Shown here one piece after another: positions 11,210 to 22,101 of a stretch of 64,000 nucleotides of DNA. A program made the position numbers and the translations under genes. The first letter of the stretch is position 1; each line of letters starts with the position of its first letter. The notes beneath the pieces were generated by a model. That model made no database searches and was not told the origin of the DNA. It saw only the letters and a program-made list of their open reading frames with translations. The stretch lies in NCBI GenBank assembly GCA_000733355.1, contig JNVV01000006.1:41448-105447 (forward strand), given 5' to 3'. Source of the DNA: Falciphora oryzae (taxonomy: Eukaryota > Ascomycota > Sordariomycetes > Magnaporthales > Magnaporthaceae).

Positions 11210-13082
11210 CACCCGAAGGCGTTGGCACGGCGCGGTCGGGATGGCTACAACGATTGATATGACAGATGCCTGGTGTATGGGGAGATGATGGGACGGGCGG
11301 GGTGTTGTGACGCCCCCTCGACGGTGGGTCGATTTGATGATGACGGAGTGCGGCACGACTGGCTCGCTGGCTACCAGGGTAGGCAGAAGGTGACGGCTGC
11401 GGACCGTCACACGCCCATCCAAGGCGAATCGGAGACGGGGTTCGAGGAGAGGCGAGTTACCCAGACGAGCCTGTGGACGTCGAGGCAGGCAGCTAGGTAC
11501 GCAGATAAGGGAAAGAGGGTGGGAGGCCAGAGGGTTACGAAGTTAAGTATCGGGAAGGTCGGGTTGACTTTTGTAGGTCGGGTAGGGATGGATGAAGGTC
11601 AAGTACGAGGTAGGCTGGCAGCCTGGTGAGGCATAGGGTGCCGGGCCGGGTGGAGTCGCTGCGAATGGATGCGGGGGAGGGCAAGAAGACCTCCAGACCC
11701 TATGGGCGGTGGCTTGGCGCAGGGAATCCAGCAGTGACTGGTCTGAGAGTGGGGGAGCTACGTGAATCTGGTGCGTAGCTGAAGGAAAGAACAAACGTGC
11801 GTTGCCTAAACACTTTTGGTGGGTTGGTTGGGCTCACGCTGTGATGTGCCCCGCATTCCCGCCTGGGAGGACGGTGGAATGCTGTGGTACGCCCTGGGGC
11901 ACTTGGAGAAGGTACCTCGACAGATGGCTGGATCCATTTGAGCATCTCACGCAGAAGGCAAAGGTATTTTTTTCTTCCTCGAATAAAGGCTACGATGACA
12001 ATACGAGCAAGCAGTAAACAGATGAAACCCCAGGAAAACCAACGACAATGGTCGAACTGTCTCCGGGTATCACTTACGATCGACGTCAACACCCGTGGTT
12101 GGGGTAGACCGGGTGAGTTACCCAACCGACCCAAGGCAAGCGCAACCAGGGTGGGGAGAGGCATGAGGGGATCGAACCGGCAAGATGGTAAGGCAAGTGC
12201 TTCACAGGACACAAAGTGGGTGGGAACAACCCGAAAGGAAAAGAAAATAAATAGAACAAATATCTACCTACGTACCTAATACACATCACCCAAATCCCCG
12301 ATCAAGGACTGAATTCGCGTCTTGTGTTGCAGTGCCGTGTGGAGGCTGCAGGGGGTTTGAAGGGTGGGAGGTGCTCCATAACTCCAAGTCGGAAGCAAAT
12401 CGGCAGCTTTGGGATGCTGTCGGGACAAGACTTGGTCCCCAGGTGAACGCGGGTGCAGGAAGGCAGCTCCACCCAAACACTGGCACTGTCTGACTTGGAT
12501 ACAATTGGCGATGCAACCACTTGGATTCAACTCGCTCGGGCACGAACCAGACGCCGGGAAAAGGCGATCGAATCGCAACATGAACGGCTAGGTAGTGTTG
12601 TGGCTAGAATGCGCATACCTGCAGGTCACGGCGAGACAGGCTGTGCGGTCTCATTGGCTAGAGTCGCGGGGCGGGTCCGTGAGTAACTTTTGGCATCTGG
12701 CGAGCCTTTGAGACTGGGCGCGGCAGACTGGGAGACTGGGCGCCTGGGGGCCTAGTTGCATTCAGCAACCAGGCGGACGGACATGGAAGTTCGAGTTTAG
12801 GTGCCGTCGTCGCATATCCATATAATTTGTGCTTGATGGGTCCAGCTCCAGCCTGCAAATGACCGTGCCAGGAGGGAGTACCCACCATGCCGAAATAGGC
12901 ACGTACCTTGTCTAGGCCTAAACCCCGTACTTTCTCGCAACCTCAGATGGTCTTCTTTTTCCCTCTTGCTCCTCTCATTTCCGCCTCGTCCAATCCAACA
13001 AACTACGTCGGACAACCAGCACCCATCGCCACCGACCTGAAAGCATCCGTCGAACGCTCCTCACGCACTCCAGTCGGCAACG
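11210..13082. other. Divergent intergenic region upstream of the Gbeta gene
   Basis: Shared upstream region of the minus-strand membrane protein and the plus-strand Gbeta gene. Frames at 12276-12581 show no family resemblance. A GGTACC palindrome lies at 11911-11916. A minus-strand B-box-like string near 12165-12180 has no tRNA fold around it. Confidence 0.55.
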
Positions 13083-14626
13083 ATGGATTCGCAGCGGCCG
13101 AACGAAGTCTCGCCCGAGGCAATGCAGGCGCGCATCCAGCAGGCGCGTCGCGAGGCCGAGACGCTCAAGGACAGAATCAAGCGGAAAAAGGATGAGCTCG
13201 CCGACACGACACGTCAGTCCAGCTCGCGCCCCCTCGCCAGGCCAATTGCGCCCCTTCCGTCGCCGTGACTGCCTCTGCTGACTTGCAACCCCTCCCGGCC
13301 AGTCCGTGCCGTGGCCCAGCAGGCCCACGAGCCGATCCCAAAGAACCAGCTGATGAAGACGAAGCGGACGCTCAAGGGCCACCTGGCCAAGATTTACGCC
13401 ATGCACTGGTCGACGGATCGCAGGCACCTCGTCTCGGCCTCGCAGGATGGCAAGCTGATCATCTGGGACGCATACACCACCAACAAGGTCCACGCCATCC
13501 CCTTGAGGTCGTCATGGGTCATGACCTGCGCCTATGCGCCAAGCGGCAACTACGTCGCCTGCGGAGGCCTCGACAACATCTGCTCCATCTACAACCTCAA
13601 CCAGAACCGCGACGGCCCCACGCGCGTCGCCCGTGAGCTGTCGGGCCACGCCGGCTACCTGTCGTGCTGCCGCTTCATAAACGACCGCAGCATCCTCACC
13701 TCGTCGGGCGACATGACATGTATGAAGTGGGACATTGAGACGGGCACAAAGGTCATCGAGTTTGCCGACCACCTGGGCGACGTCATGAGCATCAGCCTGA
13801 ACCCAACAAACCAGAACACCTTCATATCCGGCGCCTGCGACTCCTTCGCCAAGCTCTGGGACATACGCGCCGGCAAGGCCGTGCAGACCTTTGCCGGTCA
13901 CGAGTCTGATATTAACGCCATCCAGTTCTTCCCCGATGGCCATTCGTTTGTCACCGGATCCGATGATGCCACCTGCCGCCTGTTTGACATTCGTGCCGAC
14001 CGAGAACTTAACGTCTACGGCGTAAGTCTAGATTTGTCTCCTGCGAGTCTGCTCTCTCGAGAAAGGGGCCACTGGGTCTCCAAATCGGAAGCAGACCTCT
14101 CGTTTCCGCTTTCTGCGTTTCGCCCCTCATGTGCACCATCTCTGGAAAACATAGCCAGATACACTTGTTCCCCGAGATTTGGTGATTTCGAGCCTACTCA
14201 ATGCAATGCTGACGATTGATGGGTTCCTGCCCGGCTCCTCTACAGTCCGAATCGATTCTCTGCGGTATCACCTCTGTGGCTACATCTGTCTCGGGGCGCT
14301 TGCTCTTTGCAGGCTACGACGACTTTGAATGCAAGGTATGAACGGAACCATGAACCAGAACACCATCCGACGAGGCTGACGCATGTGATTTCTCTCTTTT
14401 CCTCCGCTCAGGTCTGGGATGTTACACGCGGTGAGAAGGTTGGGTCTCTCGTCGGACACGAAAACCGCGTCAGTTGCCTGGGCGTGAGCAACGATGGCAT
14501 AAGTCTTTGCACTGGATCCTGGGACTCTCTGGTATGACAACACACCCTCTCCCATGCCCCGGCTACTGGATGGCTTGCTGACAACTGAGATGACACCTCT
14601 CGCAGCTCAAAATATGGGCCTACTGA
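13083..14626 (+). CDS. Heterotrimeric G-protein beta subunit
   Basis: Seven-bladed WD40 Gbeta subunit that pairs with Ggamma at the plasma membrane and couples receptors to cAMP and MAPK signalling. Five exons (13083-13212, 13303-14021, 14246-14335, 14412-14531, 14606-14626) give 359 residues, the usual length for fungal Gbeta. The N-terminal helix (residues about 10-45) forms the coiled coil with Ggamma. The WD repeats follow, e.g. [46 protein letters not shown] and [17 protein letters not shown]. The protein ends with the diagnostic SWDSLLKIWAY. The last exon codes only seven residues including the stop. Splice donors are GTCAGT, GTAAGT, GTATGA and GTATGA. The next gene downstream on the same strand encodes a phosducin-like protein, the known folding partner of Gbeta. 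Confidence 0.96.
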
Positions 14627-16941
14627 GAGGAGCCATGTCGACCTTACACTGGATACCCGTCCGACGGCAATCGACGTCGCGACTTGACGCGCCGAATATG
14701 ATGAGTGACTCGCCCAATGCTCGTATATCCATTCATCCATACCACTCCCAACCCTTAATCCGACTCTCGAAATACCAGCGGTGTTCGGACTGTTACCGGC
14801 CGGCTCAAGCAGTCCGACCAACGACCCACCCTACTTGCCTCACCCTTCCTTGGTTTTTCCAGCATCATTTTTCTTGTCTGTTTTCGCCCTTGCCCCTTTT
14901 CTCGTTAGCTCTCTGGGATATTTCTTGATCACCAGATGACTGGTTGGGGCGGCTTGCTACCCACCATGCGGCTCCTGGGTTGTTTTATACTTGGTTGCAT
15001 TCCGCCGCCGTCCCATCGACAAGGGTTGGGAGGCAGCAGAGGAGACTGGGTTCACTAAACGATTCGATACCAACAAGTCTGGCTCTCGGGACCCCCGACG
15101 AGTGCGATTCCCCGTGCGGGACCACATGCCTTGGGTTGGCTTGGTTCTCGCATGGACGTCGAATGATCTATCTGGCCCTGTTTGCCTTCTTCTTGTTCCT
15201 CCTCGACTAAACACACTTTTTCAACGCCTTGGCTGAAGCGAGAGACCGATTGGCCTTCACCTCTCGGCACCGGTCATGTATATTGCAAATAAATGTCCTC
15301 GATGGCCCGGCGAGGCTCGAGGCTCGAGGGGACCAGTCGAAGAACACGGTCAGGCTCTGGCCATGTCATGGGCATGGTGGGCAGATTCCGGCTTGACAGG
15401 GGTGAGACAGACCATGTTCTATCACAGTCACCGAAGGTCGGAACAGGCCACATGCCCTTCAGTGGCTGTTGATTATTTCTTCTCCCTCTTCTCGTCACTA
15501 TTACCACTACTATTACTATTATCTCTACTTGTTTTCACACACCCTGTCTTGTCTTGCTATCTTTTGCTTCTTTTTTTTTTCTTTTTTTCCAGCCTAGCTT
15601 TTTTGCCTGTCTTCCCCTTTGTGCCCAGGTTTCTGGTTTGTGGCAATTGTCGTATATGCCGGTTCACTTTTTGAAAATTTGGTTTGGCCTACGTTATCTA
15701 TCCCCTGTTTTGTTCCATGTTAAGCTGTTCATTATACGTGATATCTTCTGGTTCCCTATTGCATTTTCTCTTTCTTTCTCGTCTCCTGATGTTTGTGTAT
15801 CAGTGGGAGAATGTGCACGTGTTTTTAACCAGCTGCGCCCTGGTTTCGATACGATCGCCTTTACTATTGCCAGCGGCGTCGGGCGCGAATAATTTAACAG
15901 TTCCGGGTGGTTACACAACATAAGACAGATGACAGATGGTAAAAATGTGGCGCTGTATCGATAACCATGGCTGTTGAGACTGTGGTGGGTGAGGCGGGCG
16001 GCTCTCAGGGGCACGATTTGTGACCGGCTTGTTTATGTTTCCGGTCCCAGAGGACTGTCAGGTGCGTACCGCACCGCCCATGCACGTCCGGATGGGTAAA
16101 TTGACTCAAATTGCACTGTATGCCATTTCATGAGTGGCGAGCTGTTTCAGCACGCTTTGGGCAACAAAGCGGAAGGAACGTTAGGGTAGCACGGCAGGGG
16201 GCTAGGATGGAACGATGGGATTTGCAGCCGCCCGACGTGCTGTGCGCTAGTGACGCTCGAGGCTTTGTGGGGCTGCTGCGGCCAGGCTGCAAATGGTAAA
16301 TGGATGGGAGGATGACCCTGCGGCAGAGTGGTGGGCAGGTGGGCGCAGAAAGCCGCTGCTTCCACACCAGGCCGCGCAGCCTTGGAATCTGAAACCGACG
16401 CGGCTCAGGCGTTTCGCTTTGCGGCCTTCTGGAAGGCTTCTCAGGCCCCGCATGCTAGCATCGAGACGGGGTAGCCCCCCCTGCAGCGGGGACGGCAGGC
16501 CCGACAACGAAAAGCTGCGACGGACGGAGATGCCGCGAGAGAGGCGCAGGGAGACGCGCCGATCCCGTCGTGCTCGACTCCCGTGTCTTTTTTGGGAGGT
16601 ACGTACCGCCTGCCACGTTCCTGCCAGGTCGGGTCCATCCATGCAAACTGCGGGGTGGATCGGCCAGCACGCACCACTCGCTCTCCTGCCGAAAGCACGC
16701 ACGCACACTCTCACAGAACAACCACACACACAGACACTCCTCGCTCGATCCGTCGCGCGCTTCTCCAAGATCTGTCTGCCAGCATCCCTCCCGTCTGCCT
16801 TCCCCTGTTTCCCACCCTTGCTCGCCGTCGTTTCCCGTCCCCCCTTTCTCAATCTTTCGGCTTCTTTCCTTTTTCCCCTTCCTCTTCTTTCCTCTTCTAC
16901 TTTCCCCTTCTTGTCTCTTCTACTTTCCCCTTCTCCCCGCC
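14627..16941. other. Intergenic between Gbeta and phosducin-like genes
   Basis: A 2.3 kb stretch with no supported gene. It probably holds the Gbeta 3' UTR and the PhLP promoter. The segment 15470-15800 is T-rich, and the segment just before the PhLP start (16800-16940) is a C/T-rich leader. A GGTACGTACC palindrome lies at 16598-16607. Confidence 0.55.
15288..15293 (+). terminator. Possible polyadenylation signal AATAAA
   Basis: The hexamer AATAAA lies about 660 nt downstream of the Gbeta stop. Fungal polyadenylation signals are degenerate, so this is only a candidate. Confidence 0.25.
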
Positions 16942-17979
16942 ATGTCTGCTGCGCAGGAAGAGTTCGATCGTTTTATAGCCAAGAACAGCGGCCGAACAGA
17001 CCAAGACCGACTGCACCCCGAGGACCGCGAAAAGGCCCGCGACGGTGACGACCAAGACGCAGACCTAAACGAGGAAGACCGGTACCGCGCCGCCCAGGTC
17101 GACGCAGCCATGCGCATGCCGGCTCTCGGAAACGCCGGCGGCGGCAGCGCCGCCGCGATCAAGCTGCCGCTCGCCTCGTTTGACAACGGCCGCGCCACGG
17201 GCGTCAAGGGCGTCATCGCCGACGCCCGCAGCTACGAGATGGCCCGCCAGACCAAGTGGATCGACCGCGTGCGGCAGGCCCGCCGGAGCGTCTTCGGCCC
17301 CGGCACCACAAACGGCCGCGCCGCCCCCAGGAGTGACTCGGGCAGCGGCGACGAGCGCGCCCGCGCCGATGCCGACTCGGACGCCGACACGGATGAGGAA
17401 TTTTTTCTGCAGCAGTGGCGCGAGTCGAGGCGCCGCGAGCTCGAGGACGAGGCCCGCGCCGGCGTCGTCCGCAGCCGCCGCACGTCGCCCAGCCTGCGCA
17501 TTTTTGGCAGGTTCGACGAGGTCGACGCCCTCGGCTATCTCGATGCCATTGAGAAGGTGGGCCGTGAGTCCGTCGTCGTCGTCTTTGTGTATGATTCCGA
17601 GGTATGTGCCCACCCTTGCCGTCCTTCCCTCCGCTATCAGCTGTCTTTTTGCCGGGGCCCCTCTTTGAGGAGCTGCCGTCGCGCAAGTCCTGGACTGACA
17701 CAAGCGCTCCCGCGGCTCCCACATCAACAGTGTCAAGTCTCGGCCGTCGTCGAAGCGGCATTGCGGCCCCTGGTTGCCGCTCACCCCACCGTCCACTTTG
17801 TGAGGATTCATTACGAAGACATCGAGTTCGACAATGCCGCGGTGCCTGCGATACTGGCATATCGCAACCAGGGCGACTTGTTTGCCAACCTTACCGGCAT
17901 CGTCGAAATGATACCAGACAATGAAGATTTCGACAGCGATTCCCTGAAGAGGTTATTTCAAGGCCATGGGATCCTATGA
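16942..17979 (+). CDS. Phosducin-like protein (PhLP1/BDM-1 type)
   Basis: Cytosolic co-chaperone with a thioredoxin-like fold that helps CCT fold Gbeta and load it on Ggamma. Two exons (16942-17601 and 17731-17979) give 302 residues. The N-terminal 60 residues are acidic and begin EEFDRFIAKNSGRTDQD. An insertion rich in Asp/Ala/Ser follows (about 115-150). The thioredoxin-like half holds FGRFDEVDALGYLDAIEKVG, VVVVFVYDSE, HPTVHFVRIHYEDIEFDNAAVPAILAYRNGD-like strands and the end FQGHGIL. The ATG follows a C/T-rich leader. The 129-nt intron is in frame and has no stop, so retention would insert 43 residues. It lies 2.3 kb downstream of the Gbeta gene on the same strand, which fits its known partner. 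Confidence 0.92.
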   Translation: MSAAQEEFDRFIAKNSGRTDQDRLHPEDREKARDGDDQDADLNEEDRYRAAQVDAAMRMPALGNAGGGSAAAIKLPLASFDNGRATGVKGVIADARSYEMARQTKWIDRVRQARRSVFGPGTTNGRAAPRSDSGSGDERARADADSDADTDEEFFLQQWRESRRRELEDEARAGVVRSRRTSPSLRIFGRFDEVDALGYLDAIEKVGRESVVVVFVYDSEVCAHPCRPSLRYQLSFCRGPSLRSCRRASPGLTQALPRLPHQQCQVSAVVEAALRPLVAAHPTVHFVRIHYEDIEFDNAAVPAILAYRNQGDLFANLTGIVEMIPDNEDFDSDSLKRLFQGHGIL

Positions 17980-18315
17980 ATCCTCTGGCCGCCTTGTTAC
18001 TAGACCGCGTGCCATTCGCGCCTGGGTAAATGCGTGCAAGAGTATCCGCCCGGGTACCTATCTGTCTGGCCCGCGGTCTGCGCACCCTGGCGTATAGGCG
18101 CGTCTAATATCGGGTTAGGGTCAGCGTCTAATCGTTGTGGTTTCTTTGGGCAGGTGGTGGTTGGTCTGGCTTTGAGACGGCGTTTGGGTTTTCCGGCTCC
18201 CGTTTGGGCTTTTACGTGTTGTTTTATTTCCTTTTTCCTTCCTTTCTTCTTCACTCCAGAGTTCATATCCCTCATCCCCTCGCACATACGAACCACCACG
18301 ATACCATGCAAATAG

Positions 18316-18321
18316 AATAAA
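18316..18321 (+). terminator. Possible polyadenylation signal AATAAA
   Basis: AATAAA about 340 nt after the phosducin-like stop, in a convergent 3' region. Candidate only. Confidence 0.35.
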
Positions 18322-18523
18322 GATTTGTTTCCATAACCCATTATGATGCCCTCACTTTCTTTCAGGTCATCGCTTCCAGGAATGGGAATAGCTCTTTTCG
18401 TTCTATTCGTTCATGCAGTCGATAAGTCGACAGTTGACGGTTGGGCGGCAACCTTGCAGCGGGAAGTGAAGGAAGCGGGACCCAGTGTAGCCACATACCC
18501 TTGAGAAAAACACAAACGAAATG

Positions 18524-18547
18524 AAAAAAAAAAAAAAAAAAAAAAAA
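18524..18547. repeat. Poly-A tract, 24 nt
   Basis: An uninterrupted run of A on the plus strand in the convergent 3' region between the phosducin-like and coiled-coil genes. Confidence 0.95.
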
Positions 18548-18648
18548 GTACAAAAGCGCCAAGCAACGATCCATATGCAGGTAGAAAAAAAAGATGACAA
18601 GAAACACGCTGGTAGAGATATATGAGAGAAGAACAACCAAGACAAAGG

Positions 18649-20070
18649 CTAAAAATGCACGCTGCGCTTCTTGCGCACCTTTTTCCCATTGTCATCCCGG
18701 TCCCGGCTGAAAAATCCACTGATGCTAGCCGATGGATTGCGGCCGTGGGCGCCTGAGAGATAGGGGCCTGTTGACTGTGTTGGCTGCTGCTGAGGTTGGT
18801 GTGAGGGGCCAGAGGCCGTGTTGGCGGCGCTCGAGCCGCCCCTCCGCCACGAAGAAGAAGCGTTACTGGGAGCGGCGATTTGGCCGCTAGGGCCGGCGCT
18901 AAAGGGCCGGCCAGGGTCCTGGGTGCGGGGCGGCAAGTTTGGGCGTGCCGAAGGCAGGTCTTGACCCTCGGTGCCGTACATCTGACGCAGCCGCTCCGTC
19001 TCCATGGCGATCTCGGCTTCGCGACGCTGGCGCTCTTTCGCCTCCTCCTGCTCGAGCATCTCCTTGATGCGCCTTTGCTCCTCGGCGTCCTGCCGTTCGC
19101 GCTCTTTCTGTGCGCGCTCCGCCTGGGCCTTGCGCTCGCGCTCCTCCCGCTCCACCATTTCCTGCAAACGCCGCGTCTCGGCGTCAACCCCGGTGGCCGG
19201 TGGTGCGCCGAGGGCACCCGACATGACGGCGGCGGCCTGAGAGGCAGGCGCGTTGTGGTGGGGCGACGAGGAGGGCCGCGAGCCCTTGCGCGCCCTCGCG
19301 GGGTCAGGGGCCATCATGTTGAAGACGTCCAAGCGCGGAGACAGGTACAGGTCCCGGATGACCTCGGCGCCCAACAGCAGGACTATGTCCAAGCCCTTGC
19401 GATCCTCGACCTCAACACGCTGCAGGTTGGGCTCGTAAATGGTGACGAGGGACTCACGTCCCTGCTTGAAAAGGGCGACGGTGATGTCGGGCTCCTTGCT
19501 CTTGTGGCGGCCGAGGCTGCGGCCGACCAGGTAGCACGTCATGTCCTTGGAGAGGCGACTGTCCCTCTTCCACTTGAACATAACCTTGGGCGCAAGGTCG
19601 CGGGCTGGCGGGGGGTCCTGCTGGCGGTCCAACTGACTGGCGCTGGGCAGGCGAAAACTCCTGGTGGGCATCTCGAACTCCCAGGCGTCCGATTTGCCCC
19701 AGCTCCCGGGCACCATCTTGAAGGACACCGTCTGGTCCGGGTCGTACAGCTGGACGGAGAATGTATCAGGCACGATGGGCACAGGCGGGGCGGCGACAGC
19801 ATTCTGAGCCCGGACCTCGGCAGCCGAGAGGGTGGGCTGCTGCCACTCTGGCGAGACCATCACCTCGCCGTAGACGACGCCCGGGCCGAAGGGGTCGACG
19901 AGCCCAACGGCGTAGTTGCCGCGACACGAGGGCTGCGAGGCCGGGTCTGCACGCTTCAAGACATACTCGGGCGTTGGCTCGGAGCCGTTCTGGCTGAAGA
20001 AGAGCACCGACGAGTCCGGGTCGTCGGAGCTCGCCCTGAACTGGAACGTGGGCAGGTTGTCGTCGATCAT
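18649..20070 (-). CDS. Unrecognised fungal protein with C-terminal coiled coil
   Basis: I cannot name this family. The intronless frame gives 473 residues from the ATG at 20070. The frame is open upstream, but that part is Trp/Cys/Arg-rich and unlike the protein. Residues 1-235 look like a folded domain with a beta-rich pattern (FQFRASSDDPDSSVLFFSQ, MVPGSWGKSDAWEFEMPTR, KVMFKWKRDSRLSKDMTCYL, DIVLLLGAEVIRDLYLS). Residues about 285-350 form a highly charged Glu/Arg coiled coil (MVEREERERKAQAERAQKE). The remaining tail is Pro/Ser/Gln-rich and ends with a basic KKVRKKRSVHF, a possible nuclear-targeting signal. A scaffold or adaptor role is possible from the layout, but no catalytic motif is visible. 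It sits between the phosducin-like and Ste50-like genes. Confidence 0.82.
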   Translation of the reverse strand: MIDDNLPTFQFRASSDDPDSSVLFFSQNGSEPTPEYVLKRADPASQPSCRGNYAVGLVDPFGPGVVYGEVMVSPEWQQPTLSAAEVRAQNAVAAPPVPIVPDTFSVQLYDPDQTVSFKMVPGSWGKSDAWEFEMPTRSFRLPSASQLDRQQDPPPARDLAPKVMFKWKRDSRLSKDMTCYLVGRSLGRHKSKEPDITVALFKQGRESLVTIYEPNLQRVEVEDRKGLDIVLLLGAEVIRDLYLSPRLDVFNMMAPDPARARKGSRPSSSPHHNAPASQAAAVMSGALGAPPATGVDAETRRLQEMVEREERERKAQAERAQKERERQDAEEQRRIKEMLEQEEAKERQRREAEIAMETERLRQMYGTEGQDLPSARPNLPPRTQDPGRPFSAGPSGQIAAPSNASSSWRRGGSSAANTASGPSHQPQQQPTQSTGPYLSGAHGRNPSASISGFFSRDRDDNGKKVRKKRSVHF

Positions 20071-22101
20071 GGCGGCCGCGGGGCGGGGAAGGTCGTCGGT
20101 AGCACGCGGGCAGCACACAGCACGTAGCAAGTATCTCAAATTCCAACAAATGTCAAGCCTGTAATCGAGGCAGCGGGAGAATGTGGGCCAGGCCGAGTTG
20201 AAAAGCAAGAGCCCGCCTGCGGTTGATCCATGCCCGTTCCCTCGTTCGCAGCTGGCGCGCGTCACCAGCGGGGCGGGCTCACTGCCCCGTGCATGCCAAG
20301 CCACGGCTGCGGGGGCGATTCAAAGAGCTGACGTCGTCTGCCGTGTCCAGTGACTTCCACTTCCAGGTTGCTGTTCTGGATTTACTAGTAGACTGGACCT
20401 AGCAGGACCCTCCGCGCAACTGCCTGGGCCTGAGTGGCCTCGCTCCTTGCTGAGTGAGCCTATGCAAGCCACCCGACCAGGCAGCGACGATGAATCAATC
20501 AGCTCGAGACCTGTGCCTGCCAGTAGGCAGCATTATTCAGTATTTGGCAACCAATGGTCAAAACGTCTCATTGTTGGCTCAAGGGAAAACATGAAAGCCG
20601 CGACAGTTCGGCCTACAACCGGCTGACAAAAGTACCGCTCACTTTTCAATATTCCACCCCACGGCTGAAATCCACCCCCCATTTCAACGCAAGCCTGCAC
20701 AATCAATTCTGTTTCAATTAATACGGAAATTTGGGATATAGAAAAACAGTGGCAGCAAATTCCGTGGGTATTTTCCCCACTATTTTATGCACCACTCTTC
20801 CGCATTTGCGTTGGTAGGATTGATGAGGACGCGTCGCGGGATTGCGGGGCTAAAAAAAATCGAAGCGATACTTTTGTCTTCCCACTGTAGGGAAGTTTGT
20901 GCCCATCCCCTTGAGTGCTACCGACCACCGATCGCACTCCTTTCAGCCAAACACACAATAACAAACTGGGATTTGTCCCCATAAAAATTCCTCATACACA
21001 GGTCGGCAGGTCAACAGCACTCAAGGGGATACTCGGCGCTCAGAATGTGCCTAGCCCGACCACCAAAAGCGTCGTTCGATCTATGCGACAACAATAGTAT
21101 TTTTTAGGCATATGCTTTCCTTCTTGATTTCTTCTTTCCCTTTTTCTCTCTCTTTTTCTGTTTATGTTCCTTATTGTTTTCGTTTCTCCTTGTCAAGCAG
21201 CAAAGTGGTAGTATTCGCGGAGCGCCGGTGGCAGAAGACATCTTATACCAACCCAGGTAGACAGCGTAAAGAGCCAAGATGGTAGCCACCAACTGCCATG
21301 ATCGGGAGTGACACTAGAGGGGCTCGTGGTAAATACGAGAGACCGAGCAAGGCAGACAAGAAAATACAAGTTAACAAACGACAGAGCAAGACATTGCACA
21401 CAACACGTGCCCCACCGCACTTAGAACAGCGCATACACACATGGACACACCTGCGCACACGTCCAAGTGCTTCCCAGCGTCTCGTGTGACTCTATACCTA
21501 CAAGGAGAACAGAGACTTGCAAGCATATGCACATGTGTCGTAACAAAAACGTATCCAAGAGATATGAGGGGAAGAGAGACAGGGAGAGGGAGGGAATGAA
21601 AGAGAGCAAGGGCTATGATGAGCGAGTGAGACGGGGATAGATGTCGAATGTGTGTATAATGGCATAGGCATGAACATAGGTGTCCGTGCCCATGAGTTGG
21701 GGCGGTTGATACAGGACGTAACGAGATCGAGGAGGTAAACAGACCCGTACAAAGCGAACGGCGACACACGCAAAAGGCAGAGAGAACGGGCAGCGGGGTG
21801 CAACAATAAAACATTAATCAAGCAGGCAACAGCAATGGAAAGCAGACGAGGGAGGAACGAGAACTAACGGAGAAACAAGACCGAAAACTCAAGGTAAAAA
21901 CAGACAGATGGTCGAAACAAAAACAAAACAAAAGACGCACAAATTTTCGGGGGGTGACGGGGCTTGCCAGATGACATGGCCAAGTGAGTAGATATCACGA
22001 GATCCCACCACCACCAGAGAAACACTTCCCAACACCAACGGCTCTGACCAGCCAACCAGCTTAGTAGAGTACCGAAAAACCAGATGTAACCCCTCTCTCC
22101 C
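20071..22101. other. Intergenic, 2.0 kb, with a short inverted repeat
   Basis: No supported gene. It is AT-richer than its surroundings from 20560 to 21200. It contains a perfect 15-bp inverted repeat (20905-20919 and 21016-21030). The part 21100-22100 is purine-rich on the plus strand and is likely the 3' UTR of the Ste50-like gene. Confidence 0.55.
20905..21030. repeat. Perfect 15-bp inverted repeat with 96-bp spacer
   Basis: The left arm at 20905-20919 (ATCCCCTTGAGTGCT) is the exact reverse complement of 21016-21030. The total span is 126 bp. It may be a small inverted-repeat element (MITE-like) or a hairpin. No clear target-site duplication was found by eye. Confidence 0.6.

Larger units (their letters stand above)
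17980..18648. other. Convergent intergenic region
   Basis: Shared 3' flank of the phosducin-like gene (+) and the coiled-coil gene (-). It contains AATAAA at 18316-18321 and an A tract at 18524-18547. No gene seen. Confidence 0.6.

Noticed and set aside
12140..12230. Possible minus-strand tRNA (GGTTCGATCC string)
   Set aside because: The T stem does not pair, no D arm is visible and no acceptor stem closes. At most a degraded fragment.
18880..20127. 415-codon plus-strand open frame
   Set aside because: Antisense shadow of the coiled-coil protein gene; low-complexity Leu/Arg composition.
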